Shown: positions 33,775-44,664 of the stretch, piece after piece | Layout of the letters: the number at the start of each line of letters is the position of its first letter | Position numbering within the stretch: the stretch's first letter is position 1 | Position numbers and translations under genes: made by a program | Notes under the pieces: generated by a model | What the model saw: the letters and a program-made list of their open reading frames with translations, nothing else | Databases searched by the model: none | What the model was told of the DNA's origin: nothing | Origin: Lichenicoccus sp963693035 | GTDB taxonomy: Bacteria; Pseudomonadota; Alphaproteobacteria; Acetobacterales; Acetobacteraceae | Assembly (NCBI GenBank): GCA_963693035.2 | Contig: CAXMMQ010000007.1 | Span: forward strand, 434,001-498,000 | Length of the DNA stretch: 64,000 nt | Direction: 5' to 3'

Positions 33775-34413
33775 CTAGATGCGCAGACGGGCCGGGATCG
33801 GCAGGCCGAGACGATCGGGAATGTCCCAGACCTCGCGCACGGTGCGGACCGGCGTGAAGCCGGCGCGCACGTAGGTGCCGAGTGCGCGCGGATGGTCCGC
33901 GGTGCAGGTATTCACCCGGATCGCCGCTCCGGGGCGCAGGCCGGTCCGACGCCACGCCTCGTCGATTGCGGCATGCAGGAAGGCCGAGCCGATGCCCTGG
34001 CCGACCAGGTGCGGCATCAGCCCGAAATAGCCGATATTGACCTCGTTGCCGTGCCGGCCGTCGAGCTCGAAGAAGCCGCCCGGCTCGCCCTGGTGGTAGA
34101 GCACGTGCAGCGAGATGCGCGGGTCGGCCAGCAGGGCGGCGATCTCGGCGTCCGGCGTCATCCGGCGCAGCCACCAGCAGTAGTCGCGGCCGACCGTTGC
34201 ATAGAGATAGCGGTAGAAGCCGACCGTCGGGCTGCCCACGGTGACGAGGTCGTAGCCGCCCGGCAGCGGCTGCATCGCGCCGGCAGGCGGGCGCATCATG
34301 CGCAGGAAGGTCACGTCGACACCGATACGGGTGGAGGTGCCGGAACTGGCGGGCATCTTGAAAATCGTGCTTTGAGGCGCCTGTTGGGGCGCGGCGTGGA
34401 TCTGCTGGACCAT
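33775..34413 (-). CDS. GNAT family N-acetyltransferase
   Basis: A 212-aa acetyltransferase. The acetyl-CoA-binding motif A is IGYFGLMPHLVGQGIGSAFLHAAI, with the Q-G-x-G-x-A/G core, and the later segment NTCTADHPRALGTYVRAGF is the usual motif B. The domain begins near residue 36; the first ~35 residues are probably unstructured, and internal Met20 or Met39 are alternative starts. The substrate is unknown. It is convergent to nothing and lies downstream of rpoD on the same strand. Confidence 0.85.
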   Translation of the reverse strand: MVQQIHAAPQQAPQSTIFKMPASSGTSTRIGVDVTFLRMMRPPAGAMQPLPGGYDLVTVGSPTVGFYRYLYATVGRDYCWWLRRMTPDAEIAALLADPRISLHVLYHQGEPGGFFELDGRHGNEVNIGYFGLMPHLVGQGIGSAFLHAAIDEAWRRTGLRPGAAIRVNTCTADHPRALGTYVRAGFTPVRTVREVWDIPDRLGLPIPARLRI

Positions 34414-34513
34414 GACAGAGGCTTATCCCAAGGACGATGCGAGAACGCGCACCGTGGGCGAGAACGCACGGCTGGACCACATAGTGCAGCCGCCGGCGGG
34501 CCTTCTCAACCAG

Positions 34514-34558
34514 CCCGGCTGCTCAATCGTCCCCGGCTGCCTAATCGTCCCCGGCTGC

Positions 34559-34567
<9 letters not shown>
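34514..34567 (-). repeat. Three 18-bp tandem repeats at the rpoD 3' end
   Basis: Three consecutive copies of an 18-bp unit (CCCGGCTGCCTAATCGTC on the plus strand; the first copy differs at two positions). The copy nearest rpoD contains its last two Asp codons and the TAG stop, so the unit is a duplication of the gene's own end. Because 18 is a multiple of three, each copy repeats Asp-Asp-stop in the rpoD frame. Confidence 0.8.
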
Positions 34568-36511
<1,944 letters not shown>

Positions 36512-36611
36512 CGGCTACCCAACTCCAAACACTGGCCCGTCACCCGGGAACGGGCGGCGGGCCGTTGACGGTTCGATACAGCAGTCGCCACGACGCGATC
36601 GCTGCGTGATC

Positions 36612-38528
36612 CTACCCATCCTCGTCGGCCTGCTCGCCGGCACGCAGCGCGGAACAGGCCTCCGACAACGCACGCAGCCGCCTGTGGGACGGCTCGTCGT
36701 TGCGCTCGACCCACTGGCGGAGCGAGGCCTGCATCTCGTGCTCCAGCCGCTCGAAGTTGAGCAGGCCGAAATAGTGCCACCATCGCGCCTCGAGCTCGGC
36801 CGGCATCTCGCCCTGGCCGACCTGCTCCTCGAGCGGCAGAGCCTGCCTGCCGAGAACCGTGTCGAGCTGCGCCGACAATCCGGCTAGCGTCAGGTGGTCG
36901 ATCAAGGCTTGCGAGTCAAGAGCCTGTGCGGCAGCGTCGGGAGCAAGACTGTCGGTGACGTGCCGCCCGGCCGATAGCGCGCTCGCCCAGTCGACCATGT
37001 GCTCGCGCAGGAGGCGCAGACCCTCCGGCAGGTCGAGCCCGCAATACGCCTCCTCGACATCGTGCAGCAACTCCGGGTGGCGCAGCAGGATCGCCGTCAG
37101 GATGCGCGTCCGCTCCTGGCGCACGCCCGAGCCATCGACCATCCGGTGGGTCGCCGGGGCACTGGCCTGCAGGCTTGTCCGCGCCGATGCCGGCCGGACG
37201 CCGCCGGCCTGGCCCGGGCGCCCGGGCTCCGGACGGCGCCTGCGGAAGGTCTCGAAGAACCGGTCCAGCAGGGTGCGCCGGTATTCGGCGGCGAGCGTCC
37301 GGTTGCCGATCCGGGCCGCGGCCTCGACCAGGCGGCTGTGCAGGGCGGCGCGCTGCTCGGGTCCGGGCTCGTGCACGCCCTCGCAGAGCAGCTCGAACAG
37401 TACGTCGCCGATCGGACGCGCGGCCTCGAGCGCGGCCCGCATCGCACCGGCTCCCCGTGCGCGCAGCAGGCTGTCCGGGTCCTCGCCGTCCGGCAGTCGG
37501 CAGAAGCGCAGCGTGCGCTGCATGTCGAGCAGCGGCAGGGCGATCTCGGCTGCGCGTATGGCGGCGCGACGGCCCGCGGCATCGCCGTCGAAGCACAGCA
37601 CCGGTTCGGGCGAGGCGCGCCACAGCGCCTCGAGCTGCTCGGTGGTGAGGGCGGTGCCGAGCGGCGCCACCGCGCCACCGATGCCGGCCTGGTGCAGCGC
37701 GATCACGTCCATGTAGCCCTCGACCACCACCAGCGGCGCCGGCGCGCGCGCGGGATTGTGCCCACTCGGCACGGGGCGGAGCGCCGCCTGGGCGCGGTCG
37801 AGGCCGAACAGCGTGCGGCGCTTGGCGAACAGCGTGGTCTCCGGCCCGTTCAGGTATTTCGGCTGGCCGTCGCCGAGCGTACGGCCGCCGAAGCTCACCA
37901 GCGCGCCGCGACGGTCGCGGATCGGAAAGGTGACGCGGTTGAAGAACAGCTCGCCCTTCGGACGGCCCTCCTCGTCGAGGCGCATCAGCCCCGCCTCGGC
38001 CAGCAGGCCGGGCTCGATCCCCTGCTCGCGCACCTCGGCGACAAGGGAGCCCCGGCCGTCGCCGGACCAGCCCAGCCCGAACTCCGCGATGGTGGCGTCA
38101 GACAGGCCGCGTGCACGGAGATAGGCCAGTCCCTCCCTGCCCTCGAGTGCCCCCAGCCGGCGAAGGTAGCTGCGCTGCGCCGCCTCCAGCGCCTCGCCGA
38201 GCGTTTTCGCGCGCGCGGCCGCCCCGCGCGCCGCCTCGGTCTGCCGCGGCACCTCGAGGCCGGCCTCGGCAGCCAGCGCGTTCACCGTCTCCAGAAAGGA
38301 CTGGCCGCCGCTCTGCATGGCGAACGAGATCACGTCGCCATGCGCGCCGCAGCCGAAGCAGTGGAAGTGGTCGTCATACACATAGAAGGACGGCGTCTTC
38401 TCGCCGTGGAAGGGGCAGCAGGCCTTCCAGTTGCGTCCCGACCGGGTCAGCCGGGTGCGTCGGCCGACCACGGCGGCGATCGGGGTGCGCGCCCGCAACT
38501 CGTCGAGAAAGGCGGGATCAAACGCCAT
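36612..38528 (-). CDS. dnaG: DNA primase
   Basis: Synthesises RNA primers for DNA replication. The 638-aa protein has the CHC2-type zinc ribbon (Cys38-x2-His41 in CPFHGEKTPSF, then HCFGCGAHGDVI), the primase core (EFGLGWSGDGRG, FPIRDRRGALVSFGGRTL, PKYLNGPETTLFAKRRTLFG), the Toprim motif VVEGYMDVIALHQ and a helicase-binding C-terminal domain. I chose ATG 38528 (MAFDPAFLDEL), which gives the family N-terminus; upstream codons in the same frame are not conserved. rpoD follows 100 bp downstream, yqeY lies upstream on the same strand. Confidence 0.97.
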   Translation of the reverse strand: MAFDPAFLDELRARTPIAAVVGRRTRLTRSGRNWKACCPFHGEKTPSFYVYDDHFHCFGCGAHGDVISFAMQSGGQSFLETVNALAAEAGLEVPRQTEAARGAAARAKTLGEALEAAQRSYLRRLGALEGREGLAYLRARGLSDATIAEFGLGWSGDGRGSLVAEVREQGIEPGLLAEAGLMRLDEEGRPKGELFFNRVTFPIRDRRGALVSFGGRTLGDGQPKYLNGPETTLFAKRRTLFGLDRAQAALRPVPSGHNPARAPAPLVVVEGYMDVIALHQAGIGGAVAPLGTALTTEQLEALWRASPEPVLCFDGDAAGRRAAIRAAEIALPLLDMQRTLRFCRLPDGEDPDSLLRARGAGAMRAALEAARPIGDVLFELLCEGVHEPGPEQRAALHSRLVEAAARIGNRTLAAEYRRTLLDRFFETFRRRRPEPGRPGQAGGVRPASARTSLQASAPATHRMVDGSGVRQERTRILTAILLRHPELLHDVEEAYCGLDLPEGLRLLREHMVDWASALSAGRHVTDSLAPDAAAQALDSQALIDHLTLAGLSAQLDTVLGRQALPLEEQVGQGEMPAELEARWWHYFGLLNFERLEHEMQASLRQWVERNDEPSHRRLRALSEACSALRAGEQADEDG

Positions 38529-38720
38529 TGTCGGACCTAGTTCCCCATTCCCGGCTCGGGAGGCTGTCGGCGAACGCCTGATGCTGGATGAGAGCGCCCT
38601 CCGGGGCCGCGGCCGGCGCGAGTTTGCGAGCACTGAAGCGGAGCGGCCTTCCGGCCGTGGGCATCGGAGCGCAGCAAAGGCGTGTCGGATCGCCGGCAAC
38701 AGGCGTTTCCGGACAGCCTC

Positions 38721-39176
38721 TCAGGTGAGGCGCGCCTTCACCAGCGCATTCGCCCGCGCCATGTCGAGCCCGGCGCCATGGGTCGCCTTCAGCGCCGCCA
38801 TCACCCGGCCCATGTCGCGCAGCCCCGATGCGCCGGTTTCCGCCACCGCCGCATCGACTGCGGCTTCCAGCGCCGCGCCGTCCATCGGCGCCGGCAGGTA
38901 GCCTTCGATCATGACGATTTCGGCATCCTCCTTGGCGGCCAGTTCACCCCGGCCACCCTGGAGATACAGCGCCGCCGATTCCGAGCGCTGCTTGACCATG
39001 TTGCGGAGCGCCGAGACGATCTCGTCGTCGCCGATGCCCTCCACGCCCTTCGGACGCGCCGCGATGTCGAGATCCTTCACGCGGGCCAGGATCATGCGCA
39101 GCGTCGAGACGCGCGCCGCGTCGCCCGCCTTCATCGCGAGCTTCAGGTCGTCGGAGACACGCGTGCGCAGCGTCAT
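38721..39176 (-). CDS. yqeY: GatB/YqeY domain-containing protein
   Basis: A 151-aa protein homologous to the C-terminal tRNA-binding domain of GatB, often co-located with rpoD-dnaG. It starts MTLRTRVSDDLKLAMKAGDA with GGAGG nine bases upstream. Conserved blocks are RVSTLRMILARVKDLDIAAR, EIVSALRNMVKQRSESA, AEIVMIEGYLPAPMD and GLRDMGRVMAALKATHGAGLDM. Its exact cellular role is unsettled. It is divergent from carA across a 160-bp region that holds both promoters and a set of short direct and inverted motifs. Confidence 0.93.
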   Translation of the reverse strand: MTLRTRVSDDLKLAMKAGDAARVSTLRMILARVKDLDIAARPKGVEGIGDDEIVSALRNMVKQRSESAALYLQGGRGELAAKEDAEIVMIEGYLPAPMDGAALEAAVDAAVAETGASGLRDMGRVMAALKATHGAGLDMARANALVKARLT

Positions 39177-39180
39177 CGCG

Positions 39181-39280
39181 GGGAACCTCCGGATTGGTGA
39201 GAGAAGTTTTTTCCCAGTCCGGGTGATCTTCCGCAAGTCGGGGAAATTAGTTCCCAGCCATGTGGCCTCATCGCTTCCCA
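39181..39280 (+). promoter_or_regulatory. carA leader: Cluster of TTCCCA/GGGAA motifs in the carA leader
   Basis: The region between yqeY and carA carries TTCCCAGTCC at 39211 and TTCCCAGCCA at 39251, exactly 40 bp apart, a third TTCCCA at 39275, and GGGAA at 39181 and 39241. The GGGAA at 39241 and the TTCCC at 39251 form an inverted repeat separated by five bases. Placement upstream of a gene whose product has an HTH-like domain suggests an operator; this is inference from pattern and position only. Confidence 0.4.
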
Positions 39281-39336
39281 TCCTCGGGGCCGTCTTGTTA
39301 GGACATAGCCTCCGCGACCAGTGCCGGGGAAGCAGC

Positions 39337-40734
39337 ATGGCGATCAGCGTCGAGACCATCATCGAGAAGCTGGGCGGCACGCAGAACGCGGCGCGCCTGA
39401 CCGGAGTCGGGATCGAGGCCGTCCGCAAGTGGCGCCAGGGCGGTGCGGTGCCGCCGAAGCACTGGGGCGCGGTCAGCCGCGCCACCGGGCTGGGCCTGGA
39501 CGACCTGCGGATGCAGGCGGCCGTATCCGACGCGAGCGTGCCCGCCGACGCGCCGCCCGAGGGGGCCGACGCCCTCCTGGTCCTCGCCGATGGCAGCGTC
39601 CTGTGGGGCCGCGGCTTCGGCGCCCATACCGGCCCGGATGCCGCCGGGATCGGCGAGCTCTGCTTCTCGACCGGCATGACCGGCTACCAGGAGACCCTCA
39701 CCGACCCGTCCTTTGCGGGCCAGATCATCACCTTCACCTTTCCGCATGTCGGCAATGTCGGCACCACCGCCGAGGACGAGGAGGCGACCAACGTCGCCGC
39801 CCGCGGGCTGGTGGTGAAGCAGGACCTCACCGAAGCCTCGAACTGGCGCGCCACCCAGACACTGGATGCCTGGCTGAAGGCGCGCGGCATCCCGGGGATC
39901 TGCGGCGTCGATACCAGGGCGCTCACGCTGCGCATTCGCGAGCATGGTCCGCAGACCGCGGTGCTGGCCTATCCGCGCGACGGCCGCTTCGGCGTCGCGG
40001 CGCTGCTGGCGCAGGCGCGGGCCTGGCCCGGGCTCGAAGGCATGGACCTCGCCCGCGCGGTCTCCTGCACGCAGAGCTACATTTGGAGCGAGGGTGTCTG
40101 GAACTGGGGCGGCGACACGAGGCAGCCGAACGAGGCGAGCCGGCGGGTGGTCGCAGTCGATTACGGCGCCAAGCGCAACATCCTGCGCTGCCTTGTCGCC
40201 GCCGGCTGCAGCGTCACCGTGGTGCCGGCGACGGCGCCCGCCGACGAGATCCTGGCGCACGGTCCGGACGGCGTCTTCCTCTCCAACGGCCCCGGCGATC
40301 CGGCGGCGACCGCCCACTATGCGGTGCCGGCGATCCGGGGCGTGCTCGCCTCCGGCACCCCGGTGTTCGGCATCTGCCTGGGCCACCAGTTGCTGGCGCT
40401 GGCTCTCGGCGCCTCCACCTACAAGCTGGAGCAGGGCCATCGCGGCGCCAACCAGCCGGTGCGCGACCTCGCCACCGGACGGGTCGAGATTACCAGCCAG
40501 AACCATGGCTTCGCGGTCGACGACAAGAGCCTGCCGGCCGATGTCCGGGTGACGCATGTGAGCCTGTTCGACGGCAGCAACGAGGGCATCGCCAGTGACC
40601 GGCTGCCGGCGTTCTCGGTGCAGTACCATCCCGAGGCGAGCCCGGGGCCGTCCGACAGCTTCTACCTGTTCGAGCGCTTCGTCGCCTTGATGGACAAGAG
40701 CAAGGGCGCTGCCCTTGAACCCGCCGGGGCCTGA
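39337..40734 (+). CDS. carA: Carbamoyl-phosphate synthase small subunit with N-terminal HTH-like domain
   Basis: Glutaminase subunit that supplies ammonia to CarB for carbamoyl phosphate, used in arginine and pyrimidine synthesis. The 465-aa protein is ~75 residues longer than usual. Residues 1-60 resemble a Cro/YdaS-type helix-turn-helix (IIEKLGGTQNAARLTGVGIE, then AVRKWRQGGAVPP), which I recall as the carph-isopro domain seen on CarA of this lineage. CarA proper begins near residue 75. The class I GATase has nucleophile Cys347 in GICLGHQLL and the His/Glu pair in YHPEASPGP. The start ATG 39337 follows GGGGAAGC. The stop lies within a palindromic repeat. carB follows 102 bp later. Confidence 0.93.
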   Translation: MAISVETIIEKLGGTQNAARLTGVGIEAVRKWRQGGAVPPKHWGAVSRATGLGLDDLRMQAAVSDASVPADAPPEGADALLVLADGSVLWGRGFGAHTGPDAAGIGELCFSTGMTGYQETLTDPSFAGQIITFTFPHVGNVGTTAEDEEATNVAARGLVVKQDLTEASNWRATQTLDAWLKARGIPGICGVDTRALTLRIREHGPQTAVLAYPRDGRFGVAALLAQARAWPGLEGMDLARAVSCTQSYIWSEGVWNWGGDTRQPNEASRRVVAVDYGAKRNILRCLVAAGCSVTVVPATAPADEILAHGPDGVFLSNGPGDPAATAHYAVPAIRGVLASGTPVFGICLGHQLLALALGASTYKLEQGHRGANQPVRDLATGRVEITSQNHGFAVDDKSLPADVRVTHVSLFDGSNEGIASDRLPAFSVQYHPEASPGPSDSFYLFERFVALMDKSKGAALEPAGA

Positions 40735-40803
40735 GGCCCCAGACCCCCTTTCCGAAGGAATTGCAAAGGCTGCGCCTTTGATCGGGTCCAGGGGCGAAGC
40801 CCT
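40702..40803 (+). repeat. Four-hairpin intergenic repeat, copy B, overlapping the carA stop
   Basis: The same module order as at 3744: AAGGGCGCTGCCCTT, GGGGCCTGAGGCCCC plus AGACCCC, CAAAGGCTGCGCCTTTG and GGGGCGAAGCCC. The loop of the second hairpin contains the carA TGA stop, and the first hairpin encodes the last carA residues (KGAALEPAGA). The element therefore ends carA translation and fills most of the 102-bp carA-carB spacer. Confidence 0.78.
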
Positions 40804-40835
40804 TGGCCTGCCACTTCAAGCACCAGGTCCCGATC

Positions 40836-43800
40836 ATGCCGAAGCGCACCGACATCAGCTCGATCATGATCATCGGCGCCGGCCCGATCGTGATCGGACA
40901 GGCCTGCGAGTTCGACTATTCCGGCGCGCAGGCCTGCAAGGCGCTGCGCGAGGAGGGCTACCGGGTGATCCTGGTGAACTCCAACCCGGCCACCATCATG
41001 ACCGATCCGGGACTGGCGGACGCGACGTACGTCGAGCCGATCACGCCCGAGTTCGTAGAGCGCATCATCCTGCGGGAACGACCGGACGCGATCCTGCCGA
41101 CCATGGGCGGCCAGACCGCGCTCAATACCGCGATGGCACTCGATGCCAGCGGCTTCCTGGCGGCGCACAATGTGGAGCTGATCGGCGCGAAGGCGGAGGT
41201 GATCGACCGCGCCGAGGACCGGCTGAAGTTCCGCGACGCGATGACCGCGATCGGCATCGAGAGCCCGCGCAGCATGATCGCGCACTCGATGGCCGAGGCG
41301 CGCGAGGCGCTGGCCGAGGTCGGGCTGCCGGCAGTGATCCGGCCCTCCTTTACCCTCGGCGGCACCGGCGGCGGCATTGCGTATAACCGCGAGGAATTCG
41401 AGCACATCGTCGGCACCGGGCTGGAGGCGTCGCCCACCACCGAGGTGCTGGTCGAGGAGAGCGTGCTCGGCTGGAAGGAGTACGAGATGGAGGTCGTGCG
41501 TGATGCCGCCGACAACTGCATCATCGTCTGCTCGATCGAGAACATCGACGCGATGGGCGTGCATACCGGTGATTCCGTGACCGTGGCTCCCGCGCTGACG
41601 CTGACCGACAAGGAGTTCCAGCGCATGCGCGACGCGTCGATCGCGTGCCTGCGCGCGATCGGCGTCGATACCGGCGGCTCCAACGTGCAGTTCGGGGTCA
41701 ATCCCGCCGACGGCCGCATGGTGGTGATCGAGATGAACCCGCGTGTGTCGCGCTCCTCGGCACTCGCCTCCAAGGCGACCGGGTTCCCGATCGCCAAGAT
41801 CGCCGCCAAGCTCGCGGTCGGCTACACGCTCGACGAACTCGCCAACGACATCACCGGCACTACGCCTGCCTCGTTCGAGCCCACGATCGACTACGTGGTG
41901 GTGAAGATCCCGCGCTTCACCTTCGAGAAGTTCCCGGGGAGCCCGGCCCTGCTGTCGACAAGCATGAAGTCGGTCGGCGAGGCGATGTCGATCGGCCGCT
42001 CGTTTGCGGAAGCCCTGCAGAAGGGCCTGCGCTCGATGGAGACCGGCTATAGCGGCCTCGATCCGGTCGAGCCGCCCGGCGATGGCGGCGCCGATGCGTT
42101 CCGCGCCGCCCTCTCCTCGCCGCGCCCTGACCGGCTGTTGATGGCGGGACAGGCGCTGCGCGCCGGGCTCTCGGTCGAGGACATCCACGAGGCCTGCCGC
42201 TTCGATCCGTGGTTCCTGCGCGAGCTGGAGCGGATCGTCGATGCCGAGCGCGCCATCACCAAAGCCGGCGGGCTGCCGCAGGATGCGACCGCTCTGCGCC
42301 GGCTGAAGGCGCTCGGCTTCTCCGACCAGCGGCTCGCGGTGCTGACCGACACCACGCCCGAAGTGGTGCAGGCGTTGCGCGAGCGCCTCGGGGTGCATGC
42401 GGTGTACAAGCGCATCGACACCTGCGCCGGCGAGTTCGCCTCCACCACGCCGTACATGTACTCGACCTACGAGGGCGGGTTCGGCACCCCCACCTGCGAG
42501 GCCGACCCGACCGACCGGCAGAAGATCATCATCCTGGGCGGCGGCCCGAACCGCATCGGCCAGGGCATCGAGTTCGATTATTGCTGCGTGCACGCCGCCT
42601 ACGCGCTGCGCGAGGCTGGGTACGAGACCATTATGGTCAACTGCAACCCGGAAACCGTCAGCACCGACTACGACACCTCGGACCGGCTGTATTTCGAGCC
42701 GCTCACCGCCGAGGACGTGATCGCGCTGATCCGGCGCGAGCAGCAGGTCGGCACCGTAATGGGATGCATCGTGCAGTATGGCGGCCAGACGCCGCTGAAG
42801 CTGTCGCAGGCGCTGGAGCGCGCCGGTATCCCGATCCTGGGCACGCCGGCGGACGCGATCGACCGGGCCGAGGATCGCGAGCGGTTCCAGGCAATGCTGC
42901 ACTCCCTCGGACTGCGCCAGCCGGAGAACGGCATCGCGCGGTCTTCGGCGGAAGCGGAGGCGGTGGCCGAGCGTATCGGCTACCCGGTGGTGATCCGGCC
43001 CTCCTACGTGCTCGGCGGCCGGGCGATGGAGATCGTGCACGACCGCAGCGGGCTGGCCCGCTACATGCGCGTCGCGCTGCAGCTCGCCGGCACCGATGTC
43101 GCCAGCGGCCCGGTGCTGATCGACCGCTACCTCAACGACGCTATCGAGACCGACGTCGACTGCATCTGCGACGGGCGCGAGGTCTATGTCGCGGGCGTCA
43201 TGGAGCATATCGAGGAGGCCGGCATCCATTCCGGCGACAGCGCCTGCTCGCTGCCGCCGTACACGCTGTCGCCGGCGACCGTCGGCGAGCTGCGCGCGCA
43301 GACCGAGGCGATGGCGCGCGAGCTCGGCATCGTCGGGCTGATGAACGTGCAGTTCGCGATCAAGGGCGACGACATCTACGTCCTCGAGGTCAATCCGCGC
43401 GCCTCGCGCACGGTGCCGTTCGTCGCCAAGGCGACCGGAGTGCCGGTCGCCAAGATCGGCGCAAGGGTGATGGCCGGCGCCTCTCTCTCGGAATTCCGGC
43501 TCGACGACCGCGCCATCAGTCCGCATGTCGCGGTCAAGGAGGCGGTGTTCCCGTTCGCCCGCTTCCCCGACGTCGACACCATCCTGGGCCCGGAGATGCG
43601 CTCGACCGGCGAGGTAATGGGCATCGATGCGAGCTTCGAGCGGGCGTTCGCCAAGTCCCAGCTCGGCGCCGGGGTGAAGCTGCCGCAGTCCGGCGTGGTG
43701 TTCCTGTCGGTGCGCGAGAGCGACAAGCAGTTGGCACTGCCGCTGGCCCGGCGGCTGTCCGAGATGGGGTTCTCGATCCTGGCGACACGCGGCACCGCGA

Positions 43801-44093
43801 CCCGGCTGCGCGCCGCGGGCATCGCCGTCGAGGTGGTCAACAAGGTGCTCGAAGGCCGTCCGCACTGCGTGGATGCAATCCGCAACGGCGCGGTGCAGAT
43901 GGTGATCAACACCGCCTCCGGCGCGCAGTCGGTGGCCGACAGCTACACGATCAGGCGCTCGGCGCTGACGCACGGCGTGCCGCACTACACCACCGCGGCG
44001 GGGGCCCGGGCGGCGGTGCATGCCATCGCGGCGCTGCGGGCGGGTCCGCTTGATGTCGCGCCGCTTCAGTCCTACTTTCGCGGATCGTTCTAG
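40836..44093 (+). CDS. carB: Carbamoyl-phosphate synthase large subunit
   Basis: Synthesises carbamoyl phosphate from bicarbonate, ammonia and two ATP. The 1085-aa protein has the duplicated CarB architecture: first half with MIIGAGPIVIGQACEFDYSGAQ, first ATP-grasp domain (EMNPRVSRSSALASKATG), the oligomerisation region, second half with ILGGGPNRIGQGIEFDYCC, second ATP-grasp (VNPRASRTVPFVAKATG) and a C-terminal allosteric MGS-like domain (GFSILATRGTATRLRAAGI...VVNKV). I chose ATG 40836 (MPKRTDISS), the standard N-terminus. It lies after the hairpin repeat downstream of carA. Confidence 0.97.
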   Translation: MPKRTDISSIMIIGAGPIVIGQACEFDYSGAQACKALREEGYRVILVNSNPATIMTDPGLADATYVEPITPEFVERIILRERPDAILPTMGGQTALNTAMALDASGFLAAHNVELIGAKAEVIDRAEDRLKFRDAMTAIGIESPRSMIAHSMAEAREALAEVGLPAVIRPSFTLGGTGGGIAYNREEFEHIVGTGLEASPTTEVLVEESVLGWKEYEMEVVRDAADNCIIVCSIENIDAMGVHTGDSVTVAPALTLTDKEFQRMRDASIACLRAIGVDTGGSNVQFGVNPADGRMVVIEMNPRVSRSSALASKATGFPIAKIAAKLAVGYTLDELANDITGTTPASFEPTIDYVVVKIPRFTFEKFPGSPALLSTSMKSVGEAMSIGRSFAEALQKGLRSMETGYSGLDPVEPPGDGGADAFRAALSSPRPDRLLMAGQALRAGLSVEDIHEACRFDPWFLRELERIVDAERAITKAGGLPQDATALRRLKALGFSDQRLAVLTDTTPEVVQALRERLGVHAVYKRIDTCAGEFASTTPYMYSTYEGGFGTPTCEADPTDRQKIIILGGGPNRIGQGIEFDYCCVHAAYALREAGYETIMVNCNPETVSTDYDTSDRLYFEPLTAEDVIALIRREQQVGTVMGCIVQYGGQTPLKLSQALERAGIPILGTPADAIDRAEDRERFQAMLHSLGLRQPENGIARSSAEAEAVAERIGYPVVIRPSYVLGGRAMEIVHDRSGLARYMRVALQLAGTDVASGPVLIDRYLNDAIETDVDCICDGREVYVAGVMEHIEEAGIHSGDSACSLPPYTLSPATVGELRAQTEAMARELGIVGLMNVQFAIKGDDIYVLEVNPRASRTVPFVAKATGVPVAKIGARVMAGASLSEFRLDDRAISPHVAVKEAVFPFARFPDVDTILGPEMRSTGEVMGIDASFERAFAKSQLGAGVKLPQSGVVFLSVRESDKQLALPLARRLSEMGFSILATRGTATRLRAAGIAVEVVNKVLEGRPHCVDAIRNGAVQMVINTASGAQSVADSYTIRRSALTHGVPHYTTAAGARAAVHAIAALRAGPLDVAPLQSYFRGSF

Positions 44094-44174
44094 GCAGAGC
44101 CGCCGCGACCGGCCCGGATGGAGCCGGTCCCGGTGGTCGCTGCTGTCATGAGACCGCATTCCTGGGGACCGGCT

Positions 44175-44648
44175 TTGCAGAAATTTCCGATGACGGGCCG
44201 CGGCCTGCAGCGGCTGGAAGATGAACTGCGGCGCCTGAAGGGCGAGGAGCGGCCGTCGATCATCCGCGCCATCGCCGAGGCGCGCAGCCATGGCGACCTG
44301 TCGGAGAACGCCGAATACCATGCAGCGCGGGAGCGCCAGTCGTTCGTCGAGGGCCGCATCCAGGAGCTCGAGGAGATCATGTCCTCGGTCGAGGTGATCG
44401 AGCCGCACACGCTCTCCGGCGACCACGTCAAGTTCGGCGCGCATGTCAGCCTAGTGGACGAGGAGACCGACAAGGAGGCGACCTACCAGATCGTCGGCGT
44501 GTACGAGGCCGACATCAAGTCGGGCCTGCTGTCGGTGTCCTCGCCGCTGGCCAAATCGCTGATCGGCAAGAAGAAGGGCGACAGCATCTCGGTCCCGGCT
44601 CCCGGCGGCGACCGCAGCTATGAGATCCTGAGCATCAGCTACGGCTGA
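44175..44648 (+). CDS. greA: Transcription elongation factor GreA
   Basis: Rescues backtracked RNA polymerase by stimulating transcript cleavage. The protein has the N-terminal coiled coil with the acidic tip (IIRAIAEARSHGDLSENAEY, then HAARERQSFVEGRI) and the C-terminal FKBP-like domain (DHVKFGAHVSLVDEETDKEA; SPLAKSLIGKKKGDSISV). A TTG at 44175 gives LQKFPMTGRG, equivalent to the usual MQKFPMT start, a normal length of 157 aa and GGGGA at about eight bases. The nearest ATG (44190) would remove the conserved first five residues. It follows carB and precedes the threonine ammonia-lyase gene by 16 bp. Confidence 0.92.
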   Translation: MQKFPMTGRGLQRLEDELRRLKGEERPSIIRAIAEARSHGDLSENAEYHAARERQSFVEGRIQELEEIMSSVEVIEPHTLSGDHVKFGAHVSLVDEETDKEATYQIVGVYEADIKSGLLSVSSPLAKSLIGKKKGDSISVPAPGGDRSYEILSISYG

Positions 44649-44664
44649 TGCCGGCCTTCGTCCG

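Noticed and set aside
40662..44444. A 1260-codon open minus-strand frame over carB
   Set aside because: Antisense of carB; the composition is His/Arg/Asp-rich and no domain is recognisable.
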